Shown here: piece after piece, positions 41,684 through 49,232 of the stretch
Layout of the letters: each line of letters opens with the position of its first letter
Numbering within the stretch: position 1 is the stretch's first letter
From: Nonomuraea fuscirosea
GTDB lineage: Bacteria; Actinomycetota; Actinomycetes; Streptosporangiales; Streptosporangiaceae
Direction: 5' to 3'
Assembly (NCBI RefSeq): GCF_003001935.1
Contig: NZ_PVNG01000011.1
Location: 124,001 to 188,000 of the forward strand
DNA: 64,000 nt
Made by a program: the position numbers and the translations under genes
Notes under the pieces: model-generated
The model's database searches: none
The model's input: the letters and a program-made list of their open reading frames with translations, nothing else
Told to the model about the DNA's origin: nothing

Positions 41684-42470
41684 ACAGGCTGTGTCGATCG
41701 CCAGCAAGATCATCCGCACCAAGGCACCCGGCGTCGTCACAGCCAAGGGCGACCGTGACATGGCGACGGAAGTGGATTACGGCGTAGAGCACGCCGTACG
41801 GGAGTTCCTGTCCCGCGAGACATCCGAGATCGGCTTTCTCGGCGAAGAGGAAGGCATCAGTCGCCTGGGCAACGGCCTGATATGGGCTCTGGACCCTGTA
41901 GACGGGACGGCCAACTTCCTGCACGACATCCCGCTCTGCGGCGTCTCCTTGGGCCTGGTCGACCAGGACACGCCCACGCTTGGAGTGATTGACCTGCCAT
42001 TCCTCAACCTCCGCTATGCGGCGGCCGAAGAGGCCGGCGCTTTCGCCAACGGGACTGCGATCCGGGTGAGCGATGCCCAAGAGATGCAGAGTGCGATTGT
42101 GGCGATAGGTGATTACGCCGTGGGGGAGAACGCGGAGGAGCGCAACCGGCCGCGGCTCGCCCTGACCCAAGAACTTGCCGCGCGCGTTCAGCGCATTCGA
42201 ATGTTCGGTTCAGCCGCGATCGATCTCGCGTGGGTGGCACACGGCAGGATCGACGCCGCCATCATGCTCAGCAACAACCCACGGGACACCGCAGCGGGCG
42301 TCATCATCGCCCGAGAAGCCGGGGCGACAATGGTCGATCTCGACGGCAGCCCGCACAGCATGACCGCCCACGCGACGATCGCAGCAAGCCCCAAGCTCGT
42401 AGCCGACCTCGTGGAACTCATCGTCGAGACCCGCAAGGCCGTGGTGTTCGACCGGAACATTGCCGAATAG
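41646..42470 (+). CDS. Inositol monophosphatase-family phosphatase
   Basis: A 274-residue Li+-sensitive-type phosphatase. The metal site is built from GEEEGI (residues ~68-73) and WALDPVDGTANFLHDIPLCG (D-P-V-D-G-T), with MFGSAAIDLAWVAHGRIDA and RDTAAGVIIAREAGA at the C-terminus; the usual W of the WD motif is R here. Substrate could be inositol phosphate, histidinol phosphate or a nucleotide. ATG 41646 starts the domain; the frame upstream belongs to a relic. Lower GC than flanking core genes is consistent with island origin. A fragment of a paralogue lies at 44908. Confidence 0.85.
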   Translation: MTVDARSLLPIAEQAVSIASKIIRTKAPGVVTAKGDRDMATEVDYGVEHAVREFLSRETSEIGFLGEEEGISRLGNGLIWALDPVDGTANFLHDIPLCGVSLGLVDQDTPTLGVIDLPFLNLRYAAAEEAGAFANGTAIRVSDAQEMQSAIVAIGDYAVGENAEERNRPRLALTQELAARVQRIRMFGSAAIDLAWVAHGRIDAAIMLSNNPRDTAAGVIIAREAGATMVDLDGSPHSMTAHATIAASPKLVADLVELIVETRKAVVFDRNIAE

Positions 42471-42630
42471 CTCTTGTAGATATCAAGGGCGGCGCTGCGC
42501 GCCGCCTCGCGGCCCTCCGCCGCTCGGCGGCCGGGCATGCGGCCTGGGGGCCGGTCCCGGCAGTCGGCGGCCCGGGCCGCCTTCGATTGAGATACCTTGT
42601 TGCAACCCCTCGCCAGTAGCTGGAGTCCTC

Positions 42631-43218
42631 GTGTGGAACGCTGATCTCGTTCATCGCCGTCTTGCCGAGATCAAGCGCCAGGACCCCAAGCACAGACGTT
42701 TTGGGGCGTCCCGGCATCACTACCGGCTGGGACGAAAACTCTCCGAACGGAAAGCCGCAAGGCTTGAGAATCAAGCAGGGATCAAATTCCCCGATACCTT
42801 CCGGGCGTTCTTGACGAAGGTTGGAAATGGTGGAGCAGGTCCCTCGTACGGGCTGTTCACCATCGAGGAAGCGCTGCGGCTGGATGCGAAAGAACACGCC
42901 TACCCCGACTTCTACGCAACGCCGTTCCCACACACCGAGGACTGGGCACCTCCGCTCGATGAGCAGCCCGAGGACTATGGGGAGCCGCGCTGGATCACCG
43001 GATCGTTAGTCGTGGCCGAATTCGGATGCGGAGCTTTCCACCGCCTGGTGGTGAACGGCCCTGTCGCTGGAGAGGTTTGGTTCGACGATCAAGGCTCTGA
43101 CGGCGGCGTCGTCCGAGAACGAGACTTCTACGAGTGGTACATGGCCTGGTTGGACAACCCTGACAAGGGCTTCTTCTCAAGCCAAGCCTCCGGCGGGGGC
43201 GCTCCGGCTCTGGGATGA
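42631..43218 (+). CDS. SMI1/KNR4-family protein
   Basis: A 195-residue protein with the SMI1/KNR4 core: KFPDTFRAFLTKVGNGGAGP then SYGLFTIEEAL, followed by WITGSLVVAEFGCGAFHRLV and GEVWFDDQ. Proteins of this superfamily often act as immunity proteins to secreted toxins. No toxin gene is visible here, so the role is unassigned. Start GTG 42631 has GGAG 7 bases upstream. The preceding 160 bp (42471-42630) is GC-rich and hairpin-forming. The foldback element starts 41 bp after the stop. Confidence 0.8.
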   Translation: MWNADLVHRRLAEIKRQDPKHRRFGASRHHYRLGRKLSERKAARLENQAGIKFPDTFRAFLTKVGNGGAGPSYGLFTIEEALRLDAKEHAYPDFYATPFPHTEDWAPPLDEQPEDYGEPRWITGSLVVAEFGCGAFHRLVVNGPVAGEVWFDDQGSDGGVVRERDFYEWYMAWLDNPDKGFFSSQASGGGAPALG

Positions 43219-43259
43219 TCGCCGCACGGCGCGGAGAGCCGTAGTGGGCTGAGGTGGAA

Positions 43260-43414
43260 GCCTGATCATCCCGCCCGCCATCGACCCGGGACAAGCCGAG
43301 CGGGCCAGGGCCACGGATACCAGATCGTTCGTCCGGTGGGGCGCTCCATCTGGTATCCGTGGCCCTGGCCCGCTTCCCCTTCGGGCGGGTCGACGGCAGA
43401 CGGGATGATCAGGC
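43260..43414. mobile_element. Foldback (MITE-like) element, ~155 bp
   Basis: The ends are GCCTGATCATCCCG (43260-43273) and its exact complement (43401-43414). Inner arms 43299-43325 and 43348-43374 are a perfect 27-bp inverted repeat around a 22-base loop, and the stretch between is imperfectly paired. It has no coding capacity. Degenerate relatives lie at 48535-48667 and end fragments at 41397, 44998 and 49316. No clear target-site duplication was found. Confidence 0.75.
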
Positions 43415-43612
43415 GGGCAGGGTGCGCGCGTTGCGCGGGAAACACCAGGTCGCGGGCTGATCGTCGTGCCATTAGCGTGCCATTAAGGGCGGTAACGAGG
43501 GGTCAACCACGGTCACTCACGACCGGTCTTAGACCCAGGTCAACGCCCCTACGAGCCAAGATCCCTGCAATTCCCAAGCTGACAGCGCGGGTTCGATTCC
43601 CGTCACCCGCTC
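43402..43612 (+). repeat. ~210-bp att-proximal direct repeat, copy A
   Basis: Homologous along its length to 44998-45211. It includes GATGATCA, GGGTGCG, the twin TGCCATTAGCGTGCCATTAA, GAGGGGTCAACCACGGTCAC, a diverged middle and the att core. Such CCATTA-rich sequence lies between the 3' end of tyrosine-integrase genes and attP in many actinobacterial elements, so this may be what remains of an int-attP junction. Confidence 0.7.
43571..43612 (+). repeat. att core copy 2
   Basis: Identical over 42 bp to the 3' part of tRNA-Gly, but without the tRNA 5' half, so it is not a functional tRNA. It lies 3129 bp from copy 1 and 1599 bp before copy 3. Confidence 0.9.
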
Positions 43613-43620
43613 TCATAGGG

Positions 43621-43659
43621 AAAGCCCAGGTGGACCGATGGATTCGATGCCTGGGCTTT
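43621..43659 (+). terminator. Hairpin after att copy 2
   Basis: AAAGCCCAGG (43621-43630) pairs perfectly with CCTGGGCTTT (43650-43659). The A/T-flanked stem resembles a terminator of the original tRNA transcript carried with the att copy. Confidence 0.6.
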
Positions 43660-43807
43660 GATCTTGTCGGGGCCTGGTTCCGCTGTCGTGCCAGATTCGT
43701 CCGAGACAGTTGATCTTGCCGTGATCACCCGACTGGTTCGAGTGTTCGGCCGCCGTCGTCAGTCCCTGCGTCGTCGCTGGGCTCGAGCCCTTGCTTGACG
43801 AGTTCGC

Positions 43808-44359
43808 TCAGCTGCGCAGGGCCGCAACCGCTTCGACGAGGCCGGCGCGCTCCAGAGCGTCGAGAACGTCGTAGATAGTCTGTGGCGGCTGAGTGCGTGA
43901 GTCCGCGATCTGTTGCACGCAAGCCCAGACGACGCGGTCATCGAAGTCAATCTGATCAAGGACGAAGTCGTCCGGGCTTTTGGCTTCTACGCCCCATGTG
44001 GCCAGCGTTTCGACTGGGAAGTCCCGCAGGTTCGACGTCACGATCACCTGGGCGTTCGCCTTGATGGCCGCAGCCAGCACGTGCCTGTCGTCAGGGTCTG
44101 GCAGCTTAAGACCCTCGATGATCGGTTCGTACCCTTCGACAATGCAGTCGGGGACGGCGTCAATCACCAGTTCGCGCAGCCGCTCCAGCTTGGCTGGAGC
44201 GATATCTGGCAGCTTCGCGGCGAGGTTCCGCTGTACCTCATCCAGGATCGCGTGTGTCCACTTGGCCTGAACCAGGCCAGATTGCGCTAGCCGGATCAGC
44301 AGGTCCCTTTGCGTGTTGCCGAATAGGGCGTTGGCATCGTAGATCACGACAAAAGGCAT
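43808..44359 (-). CDS. PIN-domain toxin (VapC-like ribonuclease)
   Basis: A 183-residue PIN protein. Acidic active-site residues appear in VIYDANALFG (D8), LDEVQRNLA (E41), LPDPDDRHVLAAAIKA (~D90-91) and TSNLRDFP (~D112). The C-terminal extension (ADSRTQPPQTIYDVLDAL) is longer than in classical VapC and matches the PIN_3-type group. It is preceded by 2 bp and the HTH antitoxin gene, forming a bicistronic toxin-antitoxin operon inside the second att-bounded unit. Confidence 0.87.
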   Translation of the reverse strand: MPFVVIYDANALFGNTQRDLLIRLAQSGLVQAKWTHAILDEVQRNLAAKLPDIAPAKLERLRELVIDAVPDCIVEGYEPIIEGLKLPDPDDRHVLAAAIKANAQVIVTSNLRDFPVETLATWGVEAKSPDDFVLDQIDFDDRVVWACVQQIADSRTQPPQTIYDVLDALERAGLVEAVAALRS

Positions 44360-44361
44360 GA

Positions 44362-44820
44362 CTACAGCCCCAGCTCCTGGCCTAGTTCGCTCAGCTCGTC
44401 GGCCGCCCCTCTGCGCTTAACCGAGTCCCGACGCTTGTACTCCATGAGGTCGTCATGCCGGATTCGTCGATGCCTGCCGACCAGCCGGTACGGGATGGCG
44501 CCGGCCTCCAATAGGCCGATGAGATACGGACGCGAGACATTTAGCATGGCCGCTGCCTGCTGTGTCGTCAGCTCCGCGTGCGACGGCATCACCTGCACGC
44601 CTCGCCCCTCGGCGACCTGAGCAAGGATGAAAGCCAGCATCGACACGGCTTCGCGCGGGAGGACCAAGGCGTCGTCGCCAACCACCTCTGCCGCAACCTC
44701 GATGGTCTTTTCCTCCGGATGTCGCATCAGGTACTCCTTGATGCGACGTAGGGCTCGCTCTGACTGCTCCGGGTCAAGGCTGCCAGGTTTGATCGAGCTT
44801 GCGAGTTGCGTTCCTGTCAT
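44362..44820 (-). CDS. Excisionase-type HTH antitoxin partner of the PIN toxin
   Basis: A 152-residue protein whose C-terminal half has a MerR/excisionase-like HTH (ELTTQQAAAMLNVSRPYLIG, then LLEAGAIPYRLVGRHRRIRH). The N-terminal half is helical (ALRRIKEYLMRHPEEKTIEV) and may neutralise the toxin. Antitoxins of this layout commonly precede PIN_3 toxins and autorepress the operon. It should not be mistaken for an element excisionase, although that reading cannot be fully excluded because it lies between att copies. Confidence 0.82.
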   Translation of the reverse strand: MTGTQLASSIKPGSLDPEQSERALRRIKEYLMRHPEEKTIEVAAEVVGDDALVLPREAVSMLAFILAQVAEGRGVQVMPSHAELTTQQAAAMLNVSRPYLIGLLEAGAIPYRLVGRHRRIRHDDLMEYKRRDSVKRRGAADELSELGQELGL

Positions 44821-44907
44821 GTGTCTATCCTTCCCCGCTGTAAGCGAATTATCCGCAACAAGCGCAGCAAACGCAAGCGGCTGGCTGCCGATCTCGGCCT
44901 ACCTGAG

Positions 44908-44991
44908 CTGGCGCTGTCGCCAACGGATCTGACATCCGGGTGGGCGATGCCCGTGAGCTGCAGACCGCAATCGTGGCCATTGGCGACCCAT
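44908..44991 (+). pseudogene. Fragment of a second inositol-monophosphatase-like gene
   Basis: Twenty-seven codons read GAVANGSDIRVGDARELQTA then IVAIGDP-stop, matching residues ~135-162 of the intact paralogue at 41646 (GAFANGTAIRVSDAQEMQSA). Everything before and after is gone. It shows that the second att-bounded unit once carried the same enzyme as the first. Confidence 0.7.
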
Positions 44992-44997
44992 AGTGGG

Positions 44998-45211
44998 GAC
45001 GGGATGATCAAGCGGACAGGGTGCGGGCGTCGCGCAAGAGATCCTGGATCGCGGGCTGATCGCCCGGCCATTAGCGGGCCATTAAGAGGGGTGACGAGGG
45101 GTCAACCACGGTCACTCAGGACCGGTCTCCCGCCCAGCTCAGCACCTCAGTGGGCCGTGATCGATGCAGTTCCCAAGCTGACAGCGCGGGTTCGATTCCC
45201 GTCACCCGCTC
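44998..45211 (+). repeat. ~210-bp att-proximal direct repeat, copy B
   Basis: Counterpart of 43402-43612, starting with the foldback-end motif GGGATGATCA and containing GGCCATTAGCGGGCCATTAA, GAGGGGTCAACCACGGTCAC and the att core at its end. No other gene is visible between 44821 and 45513 apart from the phosphatase fragment. Confidence 0.7.
45170..45211 (+). repeat. att core copy 3
   Basis: Exact third copy of the 42-bp tRNA-Gly 3' segment. It shares the downstream TCTC(A/G)TAG..GAAAGCCCAGG context with copy 2 rather than with the tRNA gene. Confidence 0.9.
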
Positions 45212-45219
45212 TCGTAGCG

Positions 45220-45258
45220 AAAGCCCAGGTAGACCGGTGAACTCGGGGCCTGGACTTT
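45220..45258 (+). terminator. Hairpin after att copy 3
   Basis: AAAGCCCAGG (45220-45229) pairs with CCTGGACTTT (45249-45258) with one mismatch, then TGTCTTTC. It is the diverged counterpart of the hairpin after att copy 2. Confidence 0.5.
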
Positions 45259-45513
45259 GTCTTTCCTCGGAGCCTGCGATCTCTGCATGTCATGCGTGCC
45301 GTCGGGTCTGTCTGGCAAAACGATCACTATGCGGTTCGCCTGGTAGAGGACCCCTCGGGATCACTCGACGGGAACATGTTTGGTGGGTCGTCCTCGTCAT
45401 CATCACTTACCCGCTTCGACTTGCACCCTCGGCCCCGATTAGCACCGTGACAGCTCCGGCTTCCACTTCCTCCGTCTCCGAGGCCGAGAAGCCGGGCATT
45501 GCAAGCAAGGTAC

Positions 45514-45858
45514 TCAACTGCCCCACAGGGCGAGGTTCGCGTCCAGGCCGAGATAGCGGACCAGCGCATACTCGACCTGTCCCATGGCGACGGAGTCCAG
45601 GTGGTCGTACAGCCCGCCGAGGACATATTGGGTGTCGATAGTGCGGATTTGGTCGATCAGCGCGCACGTCTCGCGCCCCTGAATGGTCAGCCTGGGCCGA
45701 AATCCAGCCGGTCGGGCACTAGTCGACGTAGGCACGATCGTCACCGTGGACCAGTGGTCCTGCGAGATGCTGGCGACGATGCCGAGGCGTCTGCCGCGCT
45801 GCTCGTGACCGCGCTTGGCATCACCGAGATCAACTGGATAAACGCCGCCGCGGATCAC
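45514..45858 (-). CDS. MazF/PemK-type endoribonuclease toxin
   Basis: A 114-residue toxin of the MazF/PemK fold, an mRNA interferase. The family N-terminus is IRGGVYPVDLGDAKRGHEQR then GRRLGIVAS; VTIVPTSTSARP, CALIDQIRTID and LGGLYDHLD follow the typical strands. It overlaps the upstream antitoxin gene by 4 bp (ATGA at 45855-45858). Just outside the last att copy, it may still belong to the accretion zone. Confidence 0.87.
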   Translation of the reverse strand: MIRGGVYPVDLGDAKRGHEQRGRRLGIVASISQDHWSTVTIVPTSTSARPAGFRPRLTIQGRETCALIDQIRTIDTQYVLGGLYDHLDSVAMGQVEYALVRYLGLDANLALWGS

Positions 45859-46142
45859 CGTCCGGCCTCACGGTGAGCCGGAACCACGATGCCGGTGTCG
45901 ATGATCCGGATGTCGCCGTCCTCTGTGTATTCCCACTCGTCGGGAAGCTGCGACAGGTCCTCGCCCTCATTAGCCAGGCGCGCCATGTCGGCACGGGCCT
46001 GCTGCTCCCACTCCACGCGCTCCAGTGCGCGCAATCCCCGGCGCAGCACGTCGGAGTTGGACTCACCTTCGCGGCGAAGCGAGTCGATAATCCGACTGTC
46101 GTCATCGGTGGGTCGGAAGCCCACAGTGCTTGGAGTGCTCAT
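45855..46142 (-). CDS. Antitoxin of the MazF pair
   Basis: A 95-residue protein. The N-terminal part (FRPTDDDSRIIDSLRREGES then NSDVLRRGLRAL) looks like a ribbon-helix-helix DNA-binding segment, and the acidic C-terminal tail (NEGEDLSQLPDEWEYTEDGD) would bind the toxin. ATG 46142 is chosen; a start six codons upstream exists. Direct repeats just upstream are likely its operator. Confidence 0.8.
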   Translation of the reverse strand: MSTPSTVGFRPTDDDSRIIDSLRREGESNSDVLRRGLRALERVEWEQQARADMARLANEGEDLSQLPDEWEYTEDGDIRIIDTGIVVPAHREAGR

Positions 46143-46485
46143 GACACCATCGTACAACAAATGTTCAACAAGCTGTGAAGAGGGGTGACTCCCCCTCCAG
46201 CAATCTCTGTACGCCGATCAACCGGATCGGCTATCAACACCACCCGATCAGCCTCTACATCGAACCCAGATCCCGATGATCAAAGAATCCACCAGGAGTC
46301 GTCAGTGCGGACCCCCGAGAACGTGCCCGCTGCGGCGGCCGGGCCGTTGCCGTCATCCGTGTCGCGAGGAACGGGAGAGATGAGAGGAGGAGTTCAAGCC
46401 TCGGCCGCGAATACCGGCGACAGACCACCATCAGTGCTGAGGCCGTCAAGAACGTCGGCAGCAGCCGGCAGGGCCGGGACATGAC
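46143..46485. other. Non-coding region with putative TA operator
   Basis: GTACAACAA (46152-46160) and GTTCAACAA (46163-46171) are direct repeats 11 bp apart just upstream of the antitoxin start, a candidate autoregulatory site. The remaining ~310 bp up to the PIN relic shows no gene. Confidence 0.5.
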
Positions 46486-46900
46486 TCAAACTCTGATGAC
46501 AGTGACGCGTACACCGCACAGCACGGGCGAGGTCCTGGGGGTCGGAGGTGAGGACCGTGACGGGGCCTGGGGCTGCGAGGGCGGTGGCAGTGAGGAAGGA
46601 GTCGATGGCTCACTTGTGCCCGTGCAGGCCGGCGTTCGACAGGAGTGTGGCGGCGTGGCGGGCGATCGGTTCGGTGACCGGCTCGATGACGAGGCGGGAC
46701 AGCGTCCATTCCAGCGCCGACCGGTCGACGCGGGGGTGGACCACCTCGACGAGGGTGGCGGTAGAGGTGATGACGCGGAGGTCGTCAGCACGAGCGAGAG
46801 CGAGCCATGCGGTGACCGTACGGTCGCGCAGGACAGCTTTGGTCAGTCCTTCGCTGTCGAGGACGAGGGTGCCGCCGGGAGTACAGCTTCACCCGGTTGA
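46486..46900 (-). pseudogene. PIN-domain toxin relic (nonsense plus frameshift)
   Basis: The minus strand from ~46900 reads GGTLVLDSEGLTKAVLRDRT and on through WLALARADDLRVITSTATLV, then ATLLSNAGLHGHK-stop-AIDSFLTATALA and TSDPQDLAR. The D-x-E start, internal E, D-x-x-L and TSD motifs are those of a VapC-type PIN toxin. An in-frame TGA lies at 46610-46612, and one extra base near 46525 throws the last residues (VRVTVIRV) into another frame. The antitoxin is not recognisable. Confidence 0.7.
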
Positions 46901-47084
46901 ACCGGATCTTGGTCGCCTCATGGGCAGCTCCGGCACCGGGCCGACTCATGTTTCGGACTTCCTGTCGGCCCAAGTCCTACGCTCGCTCACTCCGCTCACT
47001 CCTCCATCAGTGGTGTGCGCCTCATGGATTGTCGCCGGTGTGACGGTGGTTGCGCAGGATCGCGAGACCGCTTGGCCGAACCGC

Positions 47085-47927
47085 TCAAAGAAGAAAGGCC
47101 GCGGCCCGCTCGGCCACAACCGGGGCCGTTTTTCCTTCCAGCCCGAAATGGTTGAGGCCGTTCAAGGTCTCGAGTGTGGCGTTGGCAAGAGTGTCGCGAA
47201 CGGCCGCGAACTCGGCTCTGCCGGCGCGCGCGGTGCGGCTTCCGCAAAGAAGCAGCACCGAAGCGGTGACGGCCGCGAACTCGGCGAGCCTGCCCTGCTG
47301 GGCTGCAATCTGCTCGTGCTCGGCCAAACTGGCCGGCAAAAGGGGCCGCATCCGCTGCCAGCTCGGCCCGCGGAAGCCGATGCGCAACGCAAAACGCAGA
47401 TACCAGTACGGCAGCTTGGCCAGGAAGGCCGGCGCACCACCCGACCCCCGGATGAAGTGAACGAACGCGCCATAAGAATCGTCCGCGGCCAGCCGTTCCC
47501 GGTACGGGGACATCCAGCCGGTGGGGACGGGAGCGACGGGCACGCCGGGCTCGTAGACCACAATGCGGTCGAACACCTGGAACGACCGTGCGGTCTCAAG
47601 GATGACGAGGCCACCGTAACTGTGACCGAACGCCAACCGCGCACCGGTTTTCGCCTGAACGGCAAGAAGATCTTCTACTTCCTTCGCTAAGGCGTACTGG
47701 GACCCCTGAGGGCCGCTGGCGCCGCGCCCTCGCCGCTCGACGAGATGCACCGTGAAGGAGCGGGCCAGGATGGAGGCTAGCGGCAGGTAGTCCTCCGAGG
47801 TGCGCAGGGCGCCGCCGAGCACAATGAGGTCCGGCCCGGTGCCCATCGTCTGATAACTGATCGGTGTGCCGTCAGCTGAGGAGACGATGTTCTGGTGGGC
47901 CGGCGGGGTGTGAATACTTTGGCTCAT
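47085..47927 (-). CDS. Alpha/beta hydrolase
   Basis: A 280-residue cytoplasmic hydrolase. Core features: GTPISYQTMG near the N-terminus, LGGALRTSEDY (oxyanion region), the nucleophile in LAFGHSYGGLVIL and, in the C-terminal part, LNGLNHFGLEGK supplying the histidine. It overlaps the MarR gene upstream by ATGA, so the two form an operon in which the regulator probably controls the hydrolase. The 46901-47084 gap between it and the PIN relic holds nothing recognisable. Confidence 0.85.
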   Translation of the reverse strand: MSQSIHTPPAHQNIVSSADGTPISYQTMGTGPDLIVLGGALRTSEDYLPLASILARSFTVHLVERRGRGASGPQGSQYALAKEVEDLLAVQAKTGARLAFGHSYGGLVILETARSFQVFDRIVVYEPGVPVAPVPTGWMSPYRERLAADDSYGAFVHFIRGSGGAPAFLAKLPYWYLRFALRIGFRGPSWQRMRPLLPASLAEHEQIAAQQGRLAEFAAVTASVLLLCGSRTARAGRAEFAAVRDTLANATLETLNGLNHFGLEGKTAPVVAERAAAFLL

Positions 47928-48361
47928 TCGGTTCTCTCCCGTTCTGCGCGGTCGAATGTGGACAGCAGCCGCGCGGTGTGCTCGGCGTATTCGGCGTACG
48001 GCACTCCGCTGTGTGCGACGAGTGCGGCCATCCGTTCTTCGAGGCCCTGCTGGACCGACGCCACCAGCTGCTTTCCTTTGTCCGTGAGGCTCAACTGCCG
48101 GCGATGCCCTCCGGCCGGGTCGGGCTGAACGTCGAGAAATCCCTCAGTGGCGAGGATGGCGGTCATGCGGCTCACCGACGGCTCGGTCACACCGAGGGAT
48201 TCGGCGAGGGCCCGTTGCGTTGAGGCGCCCAGTTCCCCTACGAGGGTCAGCGCCAGAAAGCGGCTGTAGGAGATGTTGTGCTCCGCTCGCAGGATCCGGT
48301 CGGCCGCTCGGTCCAGACGGGCGGTGAGTACGTGCAGATTGAAACTCAGATTCCGGTCCAC
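47924..48361 (-). CDS. MarR-family transcriptional regulator
   Basis: A 145-residue winged-helix regulator: LGELGAS-type core with STQRALAESLGVTEPSVSRM and wing LDVQPDPAGGHRRQLSLTDK. MarR proteins respond to small phenolic ligands or oxidation; the ligand here is unknown. GTG 48361 lies 6 bases after a -10-like TAAGTT that is itself part of a CTAAGTTAG palindrome, suggesting a leaderless, autorepressed transcript. Confidence 0.88.
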   Translation of the reverse strand: MDRNLSFNLHVLTARLDRAADRILRAEHNISYSRFLALTLVGELGASTQRALAESLGVTEPSVSRMTAILATEGFLDVQPDPAGGHRRQLSLTDKGKQLVASVQQGLEERMAALVAHSGVPYAEYAEHTARLLSTFDRAERERTE

Positions 48362-48365
48362 TCAC

Positions 48366-48387
48366 CTAACTTAGCACTCTAACTTAG
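48366..48387 (-). promoter_or_regulatory. Twin CTAACTTAG operator of the MarR gene
   Basis: Two identical 9-bp palindromes, CTAACTTAG, at 48366-48374 and 48379-48387, 13 bp apart. The start-proximal one contains TAAGTT on the minus strand at -10 distance from GTG 48361. Confidence 0.65.
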
Positions 48388-48752
48388 ACATGCAAGATGC
48401 TGCCCGGGCCAGTGGCGCGCACGGCCGCGCGTAAGGGGTGAGGAGTCATCCATGGTCGCTCGCCACCAAGTTTCCGCCCAGCTCAAAGGCCCGCCCTCAC
48501 ATCTGGTTTCCGGGCGTAGATGCTCAAGGAGCAGGCCTGACCATCTCGCCCGCCATCGTCCGGGACAAGCCGGGCAGGCAAGGGTCGCGGCCTCGCTGTG
48601 GCGCTCCACCTGCTACCCGTGGCCCTGGCTCTCTTCGGTCGGGCCAACGGCAGAGGGGCTGATCAGTCGGACGGGGAAGTGGACGAAGCTTCCGTTCCCA
48701 GACCGTGCCATGAGAAGCTGCGCTGATGATCCGGACCGGGACGTAGGAGTCG
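48388..48752. mobile_element. Degenerate second copy of the foldback element and flanks
   Basis: 48535-48667 starts GCCTGACCATCTCGCCCGCC, continues with GGGACAAGCC and GCGCTCCACCTGC, and ends CAGAGGGGCTGATCAG, matching 43260-43414 in order with substitutions and deletions. Its arms no longer pair well. No gene is visible elsewhere in this interval. Confidence 0.6.
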
Positions 48753-49232
48753 ATGATGGGCAGGAAAGCGGAGCAGGAACCGCCACCCAGCGACGCTGAG
48801 ACTGCCGAACACATGCGAACCCTGGCCGAACTCTTCGTGGAGCACACACGCGAAGACGGATACGCCTTCGACTGGGACCCCGCGTTCATTCACCACCTCG
48901 ACAACTACTGCGCCGAGTTCGTCGCGTCGAAGCCGCCTCCTGAGGTCATTCACAGCGTGATCATGGGTGCGGGGGCGTATCTGGGCGAGATGATCGTCCG
49001 GAACGGTGACTGGAAATGGGTGTACTGCACGGACGAGAAGGCCGCTGCGGTGGAGAGCCCTGAAGAACTCCGCGGATATCCGCATAACAAAGTCGCCAAG
49101 CGGATCCATGAGGGGAACGAGCACAATCTTGAGGCGTTCTTCAAGTACGCCATGACCGGCGAGGCACCGCACGGGACGATCGCCCGTGTCAGCAAGCCTT
49201 CATGGTGGCAACGGCTGAGGTCGAGAGCCTGA
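48753..49232 (+). CDS. Hypothetical protein, possibly DUF3806-like
   Basis: A 159-residue soluble protein with no confident family. The order GAYLGEMIVRNGDWKWVY, YPHNKVAKRIHEGNEHNLEA and a C-terminal basic tail resembles DUF3806-type proteins, which have an alpha/beta core with a G-x-x-L/F-G-E helix start. TAGGAG lies upstream; ATG 48756 gives better RBS spacing than 48753. Foldback-element and att-flank relics lie on both sides, so it is probably island cargo. Confidence 0.65.
   Translation: MMGRKAEQEPPPSDAETAEHMRTLAELFVEHTREDGYAFDWDPAFIHHLDNYCAEFVASKPPPEVIHSVIMGAGAYLGEMIVRNGDWKWVYCTDEKAAAVESPEELRGYPHNKVAKRIHEGNEHNLEAFFKYAMTGEAPHGTIARVSKPSWWQRLRSRA

Noticed and set aside
43571-43612. Additional tRNA-Gly genes at att copies 2 and 3
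   Set aside because: Only the 3' half is present; acceptor 5' strand, D-arm and half of the anticodon stem are missing.
44362-44820. Excisionase (Xis) of an integrative element
   Set aside because: The HTH is excisionase-like, but the gene is 2 bp from a PIN toxin and has an extra N-terminal domain, which fits an antitoxin better; no integrase accompanies it.
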